From Bactrocera neohumeralis (taxonomy: Eukaryota > Arthropoda > Insecta > Diptera > Tephritidae): DNA of 64,000 nt. Below, piece by piece: positions 1 through 10,632 of the stretch. Position 1 is the stretch's first letter. Each line of letters starts with the position of its first letter. The notes beneath the pieces are model-generated. The model saw only the letters and a list, made by a program, of their open reading frames with translations. It did not search any database and was not told where the DNA came from. The DNA lies in contig NC_065923.1 of the NCBI RefSeq assembly GCF_024586455.1, positions 68,173,076 through 68,237,075 on the forward strand, written 5' to 3'. The position numbers were made by a program, and so were the translations under genes.

Positions 1-368
1 GACTCAACTACAAACTTGAACAACCAAAATTATTGATAAAAGTAAATATAATCGGATTTTATTCACAAAGTAATAAGGTCATAATATATAAGCGTAATCA
101 TGAATATAACGAAAATCTGCTGGAAGAAATAACGTAAAGTCTTAGTATTATATATAAAGTATTTATTATGCTTCTCATAAAGTCAAATTTACCATATTAT
201 AAGGAAATTGGGTGCATACTTGTACTCCGCCTAGATATCAAAAATATTACAATGACTCACCCTATGCTTAGAAATGGTATATTTTTAACTGTAGAGTGAG
301 CAATGTCATATAAAATTCTAAATGAGCTCGTCATCTAACCATAATATGAATCAATGTTGGTTATATAG
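1..368. other. AT-rich sequence, nothing recognised
   Basis: This is AT-rich sequence with no convincing reading frame, splice signals or repeat structure. It is the left flank of the mariner relic that starts at 371. Confidence 0.5.
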
Positions 369-370
369 TA

Positions 371-1450
371 TGTAGGTTGCCTTTTATACTTCGAGATTAG
401 TGAACAGAAACCAATACTAATCATCGAAAAACACTTTATTGTTTTTAGAAATATTTTCCATTAAGATCTAAACACTTTTGCATGTGTTTGAACCAATTGT
501 CGTAGCAGTTTTGCCACTCTGATTGAGTTGTCTCCAAAACAACGTTCTGAACGCATCAACCGCCTCTTCAGGGTTCGAAAAAGGTCGACCTCTTAGTTTA
601 TTTTTTTCGTACGGGAATAAAATTTATGACTTCGGTGCCAAGTAAGGACTATACGGCGGTTGATACATCAACTCGATATTTTGAGTGCTTCAAAAATGCA
701 GTTGTTTTAGTCGATGTATGAGAGCTCGCATTGTCGTGGTGAAGAGTGATCCATCTTTAGCGGTTGGTTTTCCTGATTTCTTGATAGGTTACTGGCAAAG
801 AAATGGTGGTATACCACTCAGAATTGACTGTTTTGTATTGTTCTCATGGTATGGCTGCGAAAAGACCAGTTTTTTCTACAAAAACAAGCAAGCATTTGCT
901 AGGTACTATTTTTTTTGAGCATCTCTCCAACAAATGACAAATTGTGTGGAATCTAACATCCCCAATTTCTTTTACCGATTTTTTTTCGTATAATATTGAA
1001 TGTATGCTGGTCCTATTCATGTATGTATATCTCACGAAAGATCACTTGACGAACTTGCAATATCTGATTGCGCACAGCATCAATAGTTTTACGGAAGAAC
1101 AACTGATTTTGGACGACCTTCACGCAATTCGTCTTGGAGTGATCCACGACCTTGATTGAATTCATCATACCATCGATAAACACTGTTTCTTGATGGCACT
1201 TTATCGCCGAATTTGATTTCAGTACAAAGCTACCCTGTTATTGAGTTAATCCACTTCCAAAGTTGTAAAAAAATATAACGCGAAAATGTTCGCCATTTAA
1301 CTCCACATTTTGGCCGAAATGAATATTTTAAATTACTGTAAACAACACAAAAAGCACTTATGTATATGTCAAAACCTTAAGATAAAGTTGTGTGTTGCCG
1401 GATTGCTACACTAGGATTGCCAAATCCCGAAATATAATAGGCAACCTCCA
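371..1450 (-). mobile_element. mariner-family DNA transposon relic with both inverted ends
   Basis: The left end reads TGTAGGTTGCCTTTTATA. The right end, on the other strand, reads TGGAGGTTGCCTATTATA, so the two are matching terminal inverted repeats. Each is flanked by TA, the expected mariner target duplication. The minus strand encodes broken mariner transposase: near 440-520 the C-terminal end reads WQNCYDNWFKHMQKC, near 640-680 there is a YQPPYSPYLAP-like stretch (family form HPPYSPDLAP), and 844-1035 carries an N-terminal piece with TSIHSILYEKKSVKE. Stops and frameshifts interrupt every segment. At 1080 bp it is shorter than an intact mariner (about 1.3 kb), so internal sequence is missing. 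It is a dead copy. The family call is secure; the subfamily was not determined. Confidence 0.85.
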
Positions 1451-1452
1451 TA

Positions 1453-3040
1453 TAAAGACTTCTGAAGTGTTCAGTATTGAGAGTTCTCAATTTATTTAAA
1501 ATCAAAATGCGCTCTCTTAGACTTTCAGTGTGTCAGTAGAAAACTCATATTAGTAAGCCGATTGATTTCTAATTAAAACCTGATTATTTTGTAGCAGCTT
1601 CGCTTATGCTTTATATATTCTGATAATGCTGTGATGAAAAGTCGGTATGGATCTAATTTGTGCTGTTCTAATTTCTTTATATAATTCAAAAATAATATCG
1701 TGATTAATTTTCAACGTCAGACCAATTTTAAGTCTAAAGCTATTATACGTATTGCTCAAAAATAAACTAGTTCGTAATTAGAAGTGTAACTACTGCTGCT
1801 TCAAGTCGAAGTTTTTATGTCTTACGGTTACAATTTTGCTGCCTTGAAGTCGTCAATCTTCACAGTTTCAGTGCAACGCATTTTATTTTGCAGAAATTGG
1901 TACTTAAGCAACCTGATGAGGTGTCTACACGAGAGTACACGTAAATTTTTTTTCTTACCATAGCATGTGCAATCAATGTAGCAAGCGCACTGATGCTGCT
2001 TTTTGTTTTGCAAAGCATTTTTTTTGCATTTTTTTCATTTACAAAGCATTTTTCGTGGTATTTTTCCATAAATTACTATTTTTATTTGGCTGTTAATAGT
2101 TGCTGATTCTTTATTTACTAATAGCTGCAATAATATTGCATGTCACATGCAATGGCACCACAGTTGTATTTGAGTTGGGAACACTTGTAGCGCTAAAAAG
2201 GTATCCGCTGCGGTTCGCTACTTCAATTTTGCTCCAGAAAATATTTAATATTCCAAAAAATTAACCATATTTGTTTTTATTAATATTTATTTTGCAATAT
2301 TATGGCACTTACTTCCTTCCAGCTCTTTTCATCGACAATTATTTGATTTTTATAATTTTCAATTATTGTTTCTAAGCACACGTTTTAATTTTTACTATCG
2401 TGGCTCTTCAAATTACTATACTATTTTCAGCCTTTTTTATTGCTATCACTTATTTGCTGTACCAGCATTGCTCTGGCAACTTCAACTCCACTGCACAATT
2501 GATCTTCGTTAGCTCTTTTCCGAGTGTCTTCTATTACCGCACGACTATGGCTTCTCTGCAGTCGGCATTTTCTCATAATTACAATAATTTCATTTATTGC
2601 ACACATAACGCCATCGCCAGTATTGCAATTAAGCTACTTTTTATTATGCGCAAATTTCAAAACGGTCCCACTAATTGCCTTCAACGAGCGACCGCAATTG
2701 CAGCGCCGTCGGTTTTTGCGGCTCCACACTTCAGATTGCATTAGAAAAGATTTTGTGTTGCGGTTTCACAGCGTATGACGGCTTAGGAGATTTAATGCTA
2801 TGTATTCATACTCGTATGCTTTCGTACGCTAGACGCTTGAAATTATTTGACGGTCAGATGCTGTGAGCTTTGAAGTTTCATGGCGTAGAAAAAAAATTAT
2901 GAGATTTGTGGAGATAAGATTAAGAGCTTACATATGAAATTAGTTTAAGAAAAATCTCATTTTGTGAGTGTGGCTATAGAAAAGTTCCTACAACGTAAGA
3001 GTTACACAAAGCATATGCATAAAATACGGGGTTTCGTGTA
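1453..3040. other. Non-coding sequence with a GC-richer patch, origin unknown
   Basis: Mostly AT-rich sequence. A patch at about 2180-2870 is less AT-rich and holds overlapping open frames of up to 114 codons (2400-2744, plus strand). None shows a recognisable domain or splice context. A degraded transposon or a regulatory stretch are both possible. Confidence 0.35.
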
Positions 3041-3324
3041 TTGGCCGAGGCGAGAAGAACCCCTGCCATAAAAGCAGACTTCTTCAGCCCTCTGTCTGTT
3101 TTCGCTGAGCTTCGAAGACTGGCAAAGACAATGAGATGCGGCAGAAAAAGGAAGATGAACTTACACGCGAAAAAGGACTTTTATCTCACGCAAATCTTGA
3201 CGGGCACTGGATGTTTCAGAGAGTACCTCGACCGAAAAAAAAACATTGTATTATGAAACCGAGTTCAATATTATATTTTCCGAGAGCCTCTTTTGCCTCG
3301 GGATTGTGGGGGTTCTTAAGCAAC
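3041..3324. other. Moderate-GC stretch next to the LINE, unassigned
   Basis: This stretch is compositionally like the repeats beside it and unlike the surrounding AT-rich DNA. It may be the 3' untranslated part of the minus-strand LINE that begins at 3325. No diagnostic motif was found. Confidence 0.3.
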
Positions 3325-3440
3325 CACGTGCTCTTCTTCTTTATTGGCACAGACACCGCTTATGCGGTTATAGCCGCGTTTACGACAGCGCGCCAGTCGT
3401 TCTTCCTTTTCGCTGTTTGGCTCGAATCTCCAATTCCAAG
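3325..3440 (-). mobile_element. RTE-type LINE fragment, C-terminal part of the ORF (split by a mariner)
   Basis: This stretch closely resembles the last 135 bases of the window (63866-64000), sharing for example ACAGCGCGCCA and TTCGCTGTTTGGC. It lies just downstream, in the LINE's reading direction, of the segment at 3961-4390. The same LINE family supplies both, and the two parts are separated by the mariner at 3441-3960. Read on the minus strand, it matches the C-terminal tail of the endonuclease/reverse-transcriptase protein of RTE-like LINEs. Confidence 0.7.
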
Positions 3441-3960
3441 GTTTGTTCAAAAAGTAAGACGACTGATTTTCTTCCGCTGTGACTTTATTAAGTTTCGTTT
3501 AATTGTCCAGATGTTAAATTTATCAAAATCTGTGGTTCATGACATTGTGACGGAGCACTTGAACATGCGCAAGGTGTGCGCGAAGATGGTCCCAAAAGTG
3601 TTCCCTGACGATCAGAAATTGCAGAAGTGTGCCAAGAAAACCAAGGCCGGTATCCCAACGCTTCGGCAGCCGCCCTAGAGACCAGATGTGGTCCCCCCAG
3701 ACTTTTTTTGTTTTCGCCTGAAAAGGCCGATAAAAGGCAAGCATTTTGAAACGACAGAGGGGATCCAAGCAGCATGCACCTCGGTTCTCAAGGCTATTCC
3801 GAAGAATGCCTTCCGTGACGCCTTTAATGCTTGGAAATCACGCTGGCAGCGCTGCATCGACGCAGAAGGAGCCTATTTTGAAAGTTTTCAAAGAATTGTA
3901 ACGATTGGTTCAATAATTTTTTTTTAAATCGACTCAGTGCTATTACTTTCCGGACAATCC
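3441..3960 (+). mobile_element. Internally deleted mariner inserted in a LINE
   Basis: The left end TTTGTTCAAAAAGTAAGACG pairs with the reverse complement of the right end, ATTGTCCGGAAAGTAATAGC, giving an inverted repeat of about 26 bp. Inside, the plus strand encodes an N-terminal helix-turn-helix piece (LNLSKSVVHDIVTEHLNMRK, about 3510-3570) and, after a deletion that removes the catalytic core, a C-terminal piece (about 3700-3880) with RLKRPIKGKHFETTEGIQ and WKSRWQRCIDAEGAYFES. These are characteristic of mariner-type transposases (Transposase_1 family). A stop falls at 3676-3678 and there are frame changes. Its position inside an otherwise continuous LINE shows that it inserted after the LINE did. 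Confidence 0.85.
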
Positions 3961-4390
3961 CTGTACTCTCCCCTGTTTTTCCCAACGGATTGGAGGTTTT
4001 CCGTTTCCTCTGCTTCTCAAAGCGGTTACTGCGTCGAATATTTTCAGAGCTGGAGTGTTTTCGTCCATTCGGACAACATGACCTAGCCAGCGTAGCCGCT
4101 GTCTTTTAATTCGCTGAACTAAGTCAATGTCGTCGTATATTTCGTACAGCCCATCGTTCTATTGACTGCGGTATTCGCCGTTGTCAATGCGCAAATAACC
4201 ATAAATCTTCCGCAGAACCTTTCTCTCGAAAACTCGTTATGCCGACTCATTAGATGTTGTCATCGTCCATGTCTCTGCACCATACACTTTTTGGCTGATC
4301 CTGTTTTGGATTTCAAGGCTGATATTGTTGTTGGTGTTGATGTCTACTATAAACGAAATTATCTACGAGTTCGAAGTTATTAGAAGCATT
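3961..4390 (-). mobile_element. RTE-type LINE fragment (protein C-terminal region)
   Basis: Read on the minus strand, this encodes degraded pieces of the region after the reverse transcriptase in RTE-like LINEs: a segment like LRWLGHVVRMDENTPA (complement of about 4030-4110) and, further upstream in the element, sequence corresponding to ERKVLRKIYG (about 4195-4235). This is a typical degenerate tephritid-type LINE piece, with stops in every frame. The rest of the element continues at 3325-3440, on the other side of the inserted mariner. Confidence 0.75.
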
Positions 4391-5240
4391 TAATTTCAAT
4401 TACTAAATAAATATACATACATGTCACCTAAGCCACTACATATCTAGTTTTCCAACATCCATATTTAATGAGAAGCAAAAAAGAAAATTTCGGAGAAAAT
4501 AGTTAATAGCGAAAACTCGTTTTTCACTAATTACAGGGCACCTGCGACACACCGGCAATTTCCAACTGCTAAACACGATTTCCCACAAACAAAAATTCCC
4601 CAAAAAAATATTAAAGTCACCAAAAATAATTTGCTTTAGTTGCAAGTGGTCTTGGGCACTTTCACTTGCACGCCGACAGTGAATGAACGACTCAGTTATT
4701 GTGCTGCACTTAGTAAGCTATATTTGTGATTTCATAGTTTGCGGTCTTATCTTATAATTGCTATTGATTTTCTCATTGCACCGAAACGAAATTTTTTGGA
4801 GTAAAAGTATTCAATAAAAGTGCCATTATTGTGAAAGAAAGTTTGTCGTTTCGTGCTTGATTTGTTTTCACTCGTAGGTGGGTCAGCGACTCTACAGAGT
4901 TCGTTTAAAATTGTGCAAAGTTGTTAGCAGTTTAGATTATTTGGCATAGAAGTATCTTAAAGTTAATAATTTTTGTTGTAGCTAGTCTATGGTTCAATTT
5001 ATAACACTTATAGGAAGTGTATTAGCACAGAAGCTGGGACTTATTCATCAGATATTACGATAAAGTTTTCAAAGTCGCTAACTCCTCGAACTTCCTAAAA
5101 CCTGCATTTTATATACTAGATCTTGTGACTTTCATAACTGACTTGTTTTTTACACAATCTTGTGATATGTTCTATCGCTTTCTGTCGAGATCCAATATGA
5201 CCATATTTCTAATTCATTGTTGCTTCATTAAATATATTTA
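4391..5240. other. AT-rich sequence, nothing recognised
   Basis: There is no supported gene here. Short open frames such as 4436-4645 (minus) lack any domain or splice context. Confidence 0.5.
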
Positions 5241-6600
5241 TAGGTCAGGTTACATTAATGTGGTAGGCCAATGAGCTGGACCAGTTTTGGTCCATTGCGA
5301 TAACAGATGAAGTTCAGTTACTAAGTCCAAGTAGAGTAGTCATATTTCAATTTTAACAGGCCTGTGACCTCACTGTCGATACCTCCTTCAGTGTATCATA
5401 CCCAGATGCTTACAGTGTAGTCTTGCCAATGCGGGAAAAGCGCACAAGATCTTCTTGTTTCTGTCAGCCCAATTCTGCGGGCGTGTGTCGCCACCAGACA
5501 GTGACCAGCTAGTATTCCGATCATGTTCCTACAGTCTCTTCTATCGAGTAACAATAGAAATTTTGTGTACATCCGATATTCCGCTTTGCACATGACTTTT
5601 GCAGTTTTGCGCCCAGGTAGGTACAATCGGATTTTGATTTTCTTTACCATGCTTCTGTCCAGATTGTCGTATAGACAATGCATAGGTCTCCAATGTTAAT
5701 CACGTTTTCTCGTCCAGTATTTCATTGCTCTCGATCCCATTGTGCTTGCTTCTGGCAACAGTTTTCACTACTGCTCCGCTACCCAACACACTTCTGGCCG
5801 ATATGGGATACAAGGTTACTGCCTTCATTGCTGCTTGGCTGTCTATGTAGATGTTGGAGGTGCAATAGAGGCCAGCTCTGCGGCTTTCGCAAAGACCTCA
5901 GCTTGAAATGTACTGCAGTGGTCCATCAACTTAAAAGGTTGCCTTATGCCTAACTCTGAACAGTGTAACCCGGACCAACTCCATCCTCTATTTTCGAGCC
6001 CTCCATCTTTTTCAACAGTTATGTTTACTTTTAACATTTTTTCCCACTTGAAAAGTGAGGTCATGTAGTCGTTGTTTCCCAAACCGCCATTACCCACCGA
6101 GCTATGCTTGAATGTTCTATGTGTAAATTCTCCTGCAGCCGGTAGTCGTCCCGCCGATTTTGCTGCGCGGTTTTCAGCGAAGAGGTCTATAGATGGCAGG
6201 TTTAGTACCAGTTCAAGAGCTGCCGTTAGAGTTGTTCTTAAAGGTCCTTTTATGTACGGCGCAGCGCGCCTCTGAACCCTTTCCATTGGCCTTCGGTAGG
6301 TGGATTTCCGTAGGTCTGTCCATCATACTACTGCACCGTAGAGCTGAATCGGTCTTACAATAGCTGTGTAGTAAGAGTGCATGAGAGAGGGAGAGAGCCC
6401 ACAGTTTGTGCTGAGTATCTTCCTACACGCATATAAAGTATTGACAGCTTTTCTCACTATGCTTCCAAAACTATTCCAAGGTTCTGTGTCCCATTTTGCG
6501 AAGGAAACCTCCATAGCGGAGTTTCGCGCTTTCTTCGGGTTATTTACAACACATTACAACTTTTATATCCGGATGTGTTATGTTAGTCCATCAAATCTAA
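5241..6600 (-). mobile_element. R1/I-group LINE relic: RT thumb, RNase H and C-terminus
   Basis: In the minus direction (6600 to 5241) the protein order is that of an RNase-H-bearing LINE. First comes the region after the RT palm, with RKAVNTLYACRKI and MHSYYTAIVRPIQLYGAVV (6323-6514). Next is MERVQRRAAPYIKGPLRTT with ALELVLNLPSIDLF (5843-6286). RNase H follows, with DHCSTFQAEVFA supplying the conserved Glu and IYIDSQAAMKAV (about 5815-5855) supplying a catalytic Asp. The C-terminal segment NMIGILAGHCLVATHARRIG (5396-5683) closes it. Frameshifts and stops separate all of these, so the copy is inactive. The assignment to the R1/LOA/I group rests on this domain order and these motifs; the exact clade would need a tree. 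Confidence 0.82.
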
Positions 6601-7335
6601 TAATACCGTAGTACTGCTAAGTATTCTTTCGACGTTTTCTTTGTTGATCTCGATTTTGGAAATCTTGTTGAAATCTATTATTTCATATTTGAAGGAATTT
6701 TTTCTCTATTTATTGATCAGCTCGGTTTTCTTTATGGAATTTCTCTTATCCCGAGGCGGCGTTTTTAAGTAAGATATACCATTAGAGCTTATATGCGCAA
6801 TCCTTGATATTTAGTGTCTAACTTTGGCGTCTAATCTCTAGTATTCAGTTCAGCAATTCTTATAACTTTAATTATTGTTTCATTATTTCCAGTAATTATA
6901 ACCTTACTTTCCTTCCTCCTAAAATAATAATCAATTAACTTGCTTGGTCAATGAAAAGTAAGTCACAACAGCACAATAAACACAAAGCAATTATCATCAA
7001 AAACAAAGAATCAATAAGCGATTAAGTTCGATATGCCCCTGCGCTTATTCTTCGCTAAAAAAACTGGCACAAAAGTTACTCGTAACTGCAATAAATAGCT
7101 TTATACTTTTGTCTCGTGTTTTTTCCTCAACGCACTAGACACTTTAGACTTCGGTGAATTCAGGGCAGCCGAAAAATGAGCGCAGTATGAACATATATAT
7201 ACATACATACATACATAGGTACTTATGTATTATATGTAAGTTTGTTTGGAGGCATACTTTCAGAAATAAGTAACATAACATAAAACATATCGACATTTAG
7301 CCATGGAACAGTCGCAACCATAAAAATTCGGACAA
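6601..7335. other. AT-rich sequence with a TACA microsatellite
   Basis: No gene was recognised. A short ATAC/CATA simple repeat lies at about 7193-7217. Part of 6601-6750 may still belong to the adjoining LINE, but no motif supports that. Confidence 0.4.
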
Positions 7336-7339
7336 TTAA

Positions 7340-7730
7340 AAAAATTTATTAAATTTTCATTTCTCCGTCTCCATATAAGTCTCTCAGTTTTCGAGTTATC
7401 GTTATGAAATTTTGCACACGTCTTTTTCTCTTCAAGAAGCGGCTCATTTGTGGTAACTGCCGATATCGGACCTTTATAGCATATAGCTGCCATACAAACT
7501 GAGAGTTCGGAATAAAGTGCTTCTATGGAGAGATCTTACATTTGACGAGCTATCTTCGAGAAGTTTGGCTTGGGCTGTTGTTTAAGGTATTGCTGACATC
7601 TGCAACGAAATTTTTCAGCTCGAATCACTATAGCATATAGCTGCCATACAAACCGAACTATCAGTAACAAGTGCTTGTATGGAAAGCTTTTTCGATTGAC
7701 CGATCGAAATCAAATTTTTTTAAGGAAAAT
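7340..7730 (+). repeat. Dispersed ~154-bp-unit repeat family, locus A
   Basis: Contains the family's leader (CTCAGTTTTCGAGTTATC, then a GAAATTTTGCACACGTC stretch) followed by two copies of the core ATAGCATATAGCTGCCATAC (about 7475 and 7632). The same family occurs at seven other loci in this window. The minus-strand open frame 7260-7493 is an incidental open frame of this repeat and not a gene. Confidence 0.8.
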
Positions 7731-8740
7731 TTTGTGTCTGTGTAAGAAAATTTAATATTTTCAATGAATTTATTACACCTACAACACCATATGCGGAAAA
7801 TATATTTAAAATTTTAAATCAAGCTTGAATTTATAATAATTTTTGAATGGTCTGCATACTTTTATACACCACTGTGTAAACTACCGGCATACTAGATAAT
7901 ACACACGTGACAAATTACATTTTTTTCATGTGTCTAAAGCGCACAATGCGCATTCGAAACGTGCTTTACGTGAATGCTCCAAAAGCTCACCAAGGCACAT
8001 AAACATATTCAAGAAATGTCTCCAGCCTAACATGCCAATAGATCGGCTATGCCAAGCGTAATTCTCATATGCACATTTGACCGTTCAGTTGACTGCATTT
8101 AAGTGTCCCATTTCGAATAGTTTTTTTTCAACAAACACTCACGTGACAGTAGCCACTCCAATTCAAAGCCATTTGGGTCAAACTCGGTACTTTGCTTATG
8201 AGTACGAGCGCATATGAGCTTGTGTGCAGATACATATGTAAGTATATCCCCATAATCTATTTAAATATAGATATATCACATATGTACGCACCTACCTACC
8301 TACTATCGCATTCACTTTGTTTGTAGCTGTGCTTGTGTTCAAGTTACGTACTCCACTTCGTGTGCGCCTTTCTTTATCTGCCACACATTTTGAACATTCC
8401 AAACCTTGACATTATTAAACTTGATTAGCCTTTGAAAATGTCTGTTTGGATAAAGTTGCTCGAAATTGGAAGATATAAACCGTCGAGTGCATGCATATAT
8501 ATATATGAGTATGGGTTCCTTCAGTAATTGAATTTTATAGTTGAATTTTGAGTTAGAAGTGGGACATAGTAATGCAAAATCGGTGGAAAGTTCATTTTAG
8601 TATCGTAAAGCGATTGTAAATTCTTTCTGAAGATTTTTGTAGACTCTGTTTTTGTGGACTCAGTTTTTATACTGGTTAAGATTGCCAAAAATCGTACTGC
8701 CTACTGAGCCGATAGTAGACAAAGAGTAAATAAAGCACCT
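7731..8740. other. Non-coding sequence, nothing recognised
   Basis: AT-rich with short ATGTATAT-type simple sequence (about 8230-8290 and 8490-8510). No supported gene or named repeat. Confidence 0.45.
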
Positions 8741-9455
8741 TAACCAGATAGAGGAAGAGTATGAAAGTTTGCTGAAAAAGAAACAATCAGAAACTCCTGT
8801 TGAAACCAGTGGGCAAAGCGGCTAGTTCACAAAATGAAGCGAAGAGATCTTTGCCCAAAACATCCAGACAAGGAACAGAGCAAAATGGTGCAGCCGTGAT
8901 GAAACACTTCAGCGTTGTGGCCAGAGACAGCCTGCTGGTGGCTTTTATAGAATATTAGAATATAGAATTTCTCTTCACCGAGCACCATAGATAAGGGATG
9001 AATTGAGATTTCATTTGCAGACAAGGAACAGAGCAGAACAATGCAGCAGCAGCAAGACAATGTTGCCAGAGACAGCCTGCTGGTGGCTGACATAGACGGG
9101 GCCCTCTCCGCACCGAGGTCTGTTTGGCGACTCATTTTAAGCCTTTGACAATTCAGTCTCTCTATTTCTCATCTTGTCGTTGTATGAAAGAATTTGAGGT
9201 GGACACATTCAGGCACCTTTAAATTGTCAAGCTTTTATCAGTGTGAGATTGAAATATTTCAACAGTCACTCCTTCGACGAACCAGAAGACAGAGCTGAAA
9301 TTGACATTCGCCGCCGCAAGGCGCTTTGCCGAACACCCTCATAGTTTCTGCACAATTATATAGAAGTTTTAGATATCACAACGGACCATCGTTCTAAGCT
9401 GTTCAAGTGAGATCCCTGTTAGGATCAAAATTTTAATCTAATCTAACCTATAGAA
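8740..9455 (+). mobile_element. Probable LINE 3'-end relic with an internal duplication
   Basis: This is a GC-richer, non-AT-like stretch ending in AATCTAATCTAACCTA, a tail like those of many R1-type LINEs. Two imperfect copies of a roughly 80-bp segment (AGACAAGGAACAGAGCA through GCCAGAGACAGCCTGCTGGT) start at about 8868 and 9021. Weak similarity to a LINE C-terminus (EHPHSF near 9325-9345) is the only coding hint. A host-derived duplicated segment remains possible. Confidence 0.4.
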
Positions 9456-9463
9456 CTCTTTTG

Positions 9464-10012
9464 TTAAGGAGGAATACGAATTTTTTTTAAGGAATCCACA
9501 GACTTTAGACTTTTATATACCCACAGAAAAAAGTATAACGGTGTATCACACGATCTTGGTGACCAATCGACCGTCCCAAAACGTGAAACTATCCGCTCAC
9601 CGAAGTGTTCTCTCAATAAATCCATTGATTGATGCGATGTGTGGGAAGTGGCGCCGTTTTGTTGAAACCAAATTTCGCCGAGATCACGAGCTTCAATTTC
9701 AGGCATTAAATAGTTTGTTTTCAATGACTCCATCGGTCCACAAACCACATCAAAGTGTTGTCTTTTTTCTGGATGAAATGGAAGCTCTTGAATCTCTTCC
9801 GGTTGGTCTTCGTCCCAAATGTTGCAAGTTTTCTTATTTACATATCCATTGAGCCAAAAGTGAGCCTCATCGCTGAACAAAATTTGTCTCAAAAACATCA
9901 GATCTTCTTGGAATTTTTTTACAGATCGAAGCGATGACGCTTGGGAAGGTCGGGCGGCTTCTAGACTGAGTTTCTTTTTCAGGTCGTTAAAAATATATTT
10001 GGTTATGATCAT
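9464..10012 (-). pseudogene. Tc1/mariner-superfamily transposase fragment, catalytically dead
   Basis: A 182-codon frame encodes the DDE catalytic domain of a Tc1/mariner-superfamily transposase common in insects. In order it shows LFSDEAHFWLNGYVNKKTC (residues about 46-64, first catalytic Asp), LHP-like FHPEKRQHFDVVCGPMES (about 79-97), IWFQQNGATSHTSHQSMDLL (about 114-133) and WSPRSCDTPLYFFLWVYKS (about 150-168). In this family the middle motif is normally QQDGAT; here the second catalytic Asp is Asn. The third motif, normally CDLTPLDFFLWG, reads CDTPLYFFLWV, so that Asp is Tyr. The DNA-binding N-terminal half is absent or scrambled. It lies just upstream of the host gene's first detected exon, on the opposite strand. 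Confidence 0.82.
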
Positions 10013-10381
10013 ATTAGATTAAGATCCACTAGAGTTTTGTTGAAAATATTATGTTGTTATCGTTAGAAAAAATCGACTTTGAGAACAGCTCCTAGCCTCA
10101 ATTTTCACTTGGTTAAGAGGTGGAAAATCGTTGGTTGGTGGCTGAAAACCAGGACTTAACTGAGCAGAAGATACAACGATTTCATAAGAGCCAATGATTT
10201 TCTATAAAATGCAATGAATAAGATCAAAGAATAATAATTTTACAATAATTGAAATAATTGCAACCCTGTAAAATACCTTTTCCAATATTATTGTTGCGAT
10301 AGCAATCATATCTTATTGTTTTTTGACATTCCGAAACACAAAAAAATTTATAATATTTTTTTTTTTTCTTTTTCTAAACAG
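10013..10381 (+). other. Upstream sequence ending in a strong splice acceptor
   Basis: This is AT-rich sequence ending in a long pyrimidine tract and CTAAACAG (about 10358-10381). That is a good 3' splice site, so a non-coding first exon probably lies further upstream, within or beyond the transposon-rich 5' region. The transcription start was not located. Confidence 0.5.
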
Positions 10382-10632
10382 CAAAAAATCACCGTCAGAC
10401 TGGACCCACAAGAAGTGAGCAACAATTAGCGAAATTAGCACAGCACAAAGCTTTAACAAGTAACAAAATATTTAAAGCACGCCGTAAAAAATAAACAATA
10501 ATAAATAATACAGCAAAATGGCACCGATGCCCAGCATGAAGGGCACCAAGCCCAACGGAGATTTCCTTTATGTCGAGGCCGAATCGCCGGGTGACTCAAG
10601 TCCAACGCCCTCAACGCCGCCCTCCAGCACAG
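10382..10632 (+). CDS. Exon 1 with 5' UTR; start codon at 10518
   Basis: The probable 5' untranslated part runs from 10382, after the acceptor CTAAACAG, to 10517. The ATG at 10518 has the favourable fly context CAAAATGG and opens 38 codons plus one base. The donor is CACAG|GTGAGC (intron from 10633). The encoded segment, MAPMPSMKGT through a Ser/Pro/Thr run ending PPSST, looks disordered. An in-frame Met at codon 4 could also serve, but the first one has the better context. Confidence 0.85.

Noticed and set aside
2400..2744. 114-codon plus-strand frame starting with a hydrophobic stretch
   Set aside because: The start resembles a signal peptide only by hydrophobicity; overlapping frames of similar length exist and no family features or splice sites support a gene.
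9541..9852. 103-codon plus-strand open frame
   Set aside because: It is the antisense shadow of the Tc1/mariner transposase domain at 9464-10012.
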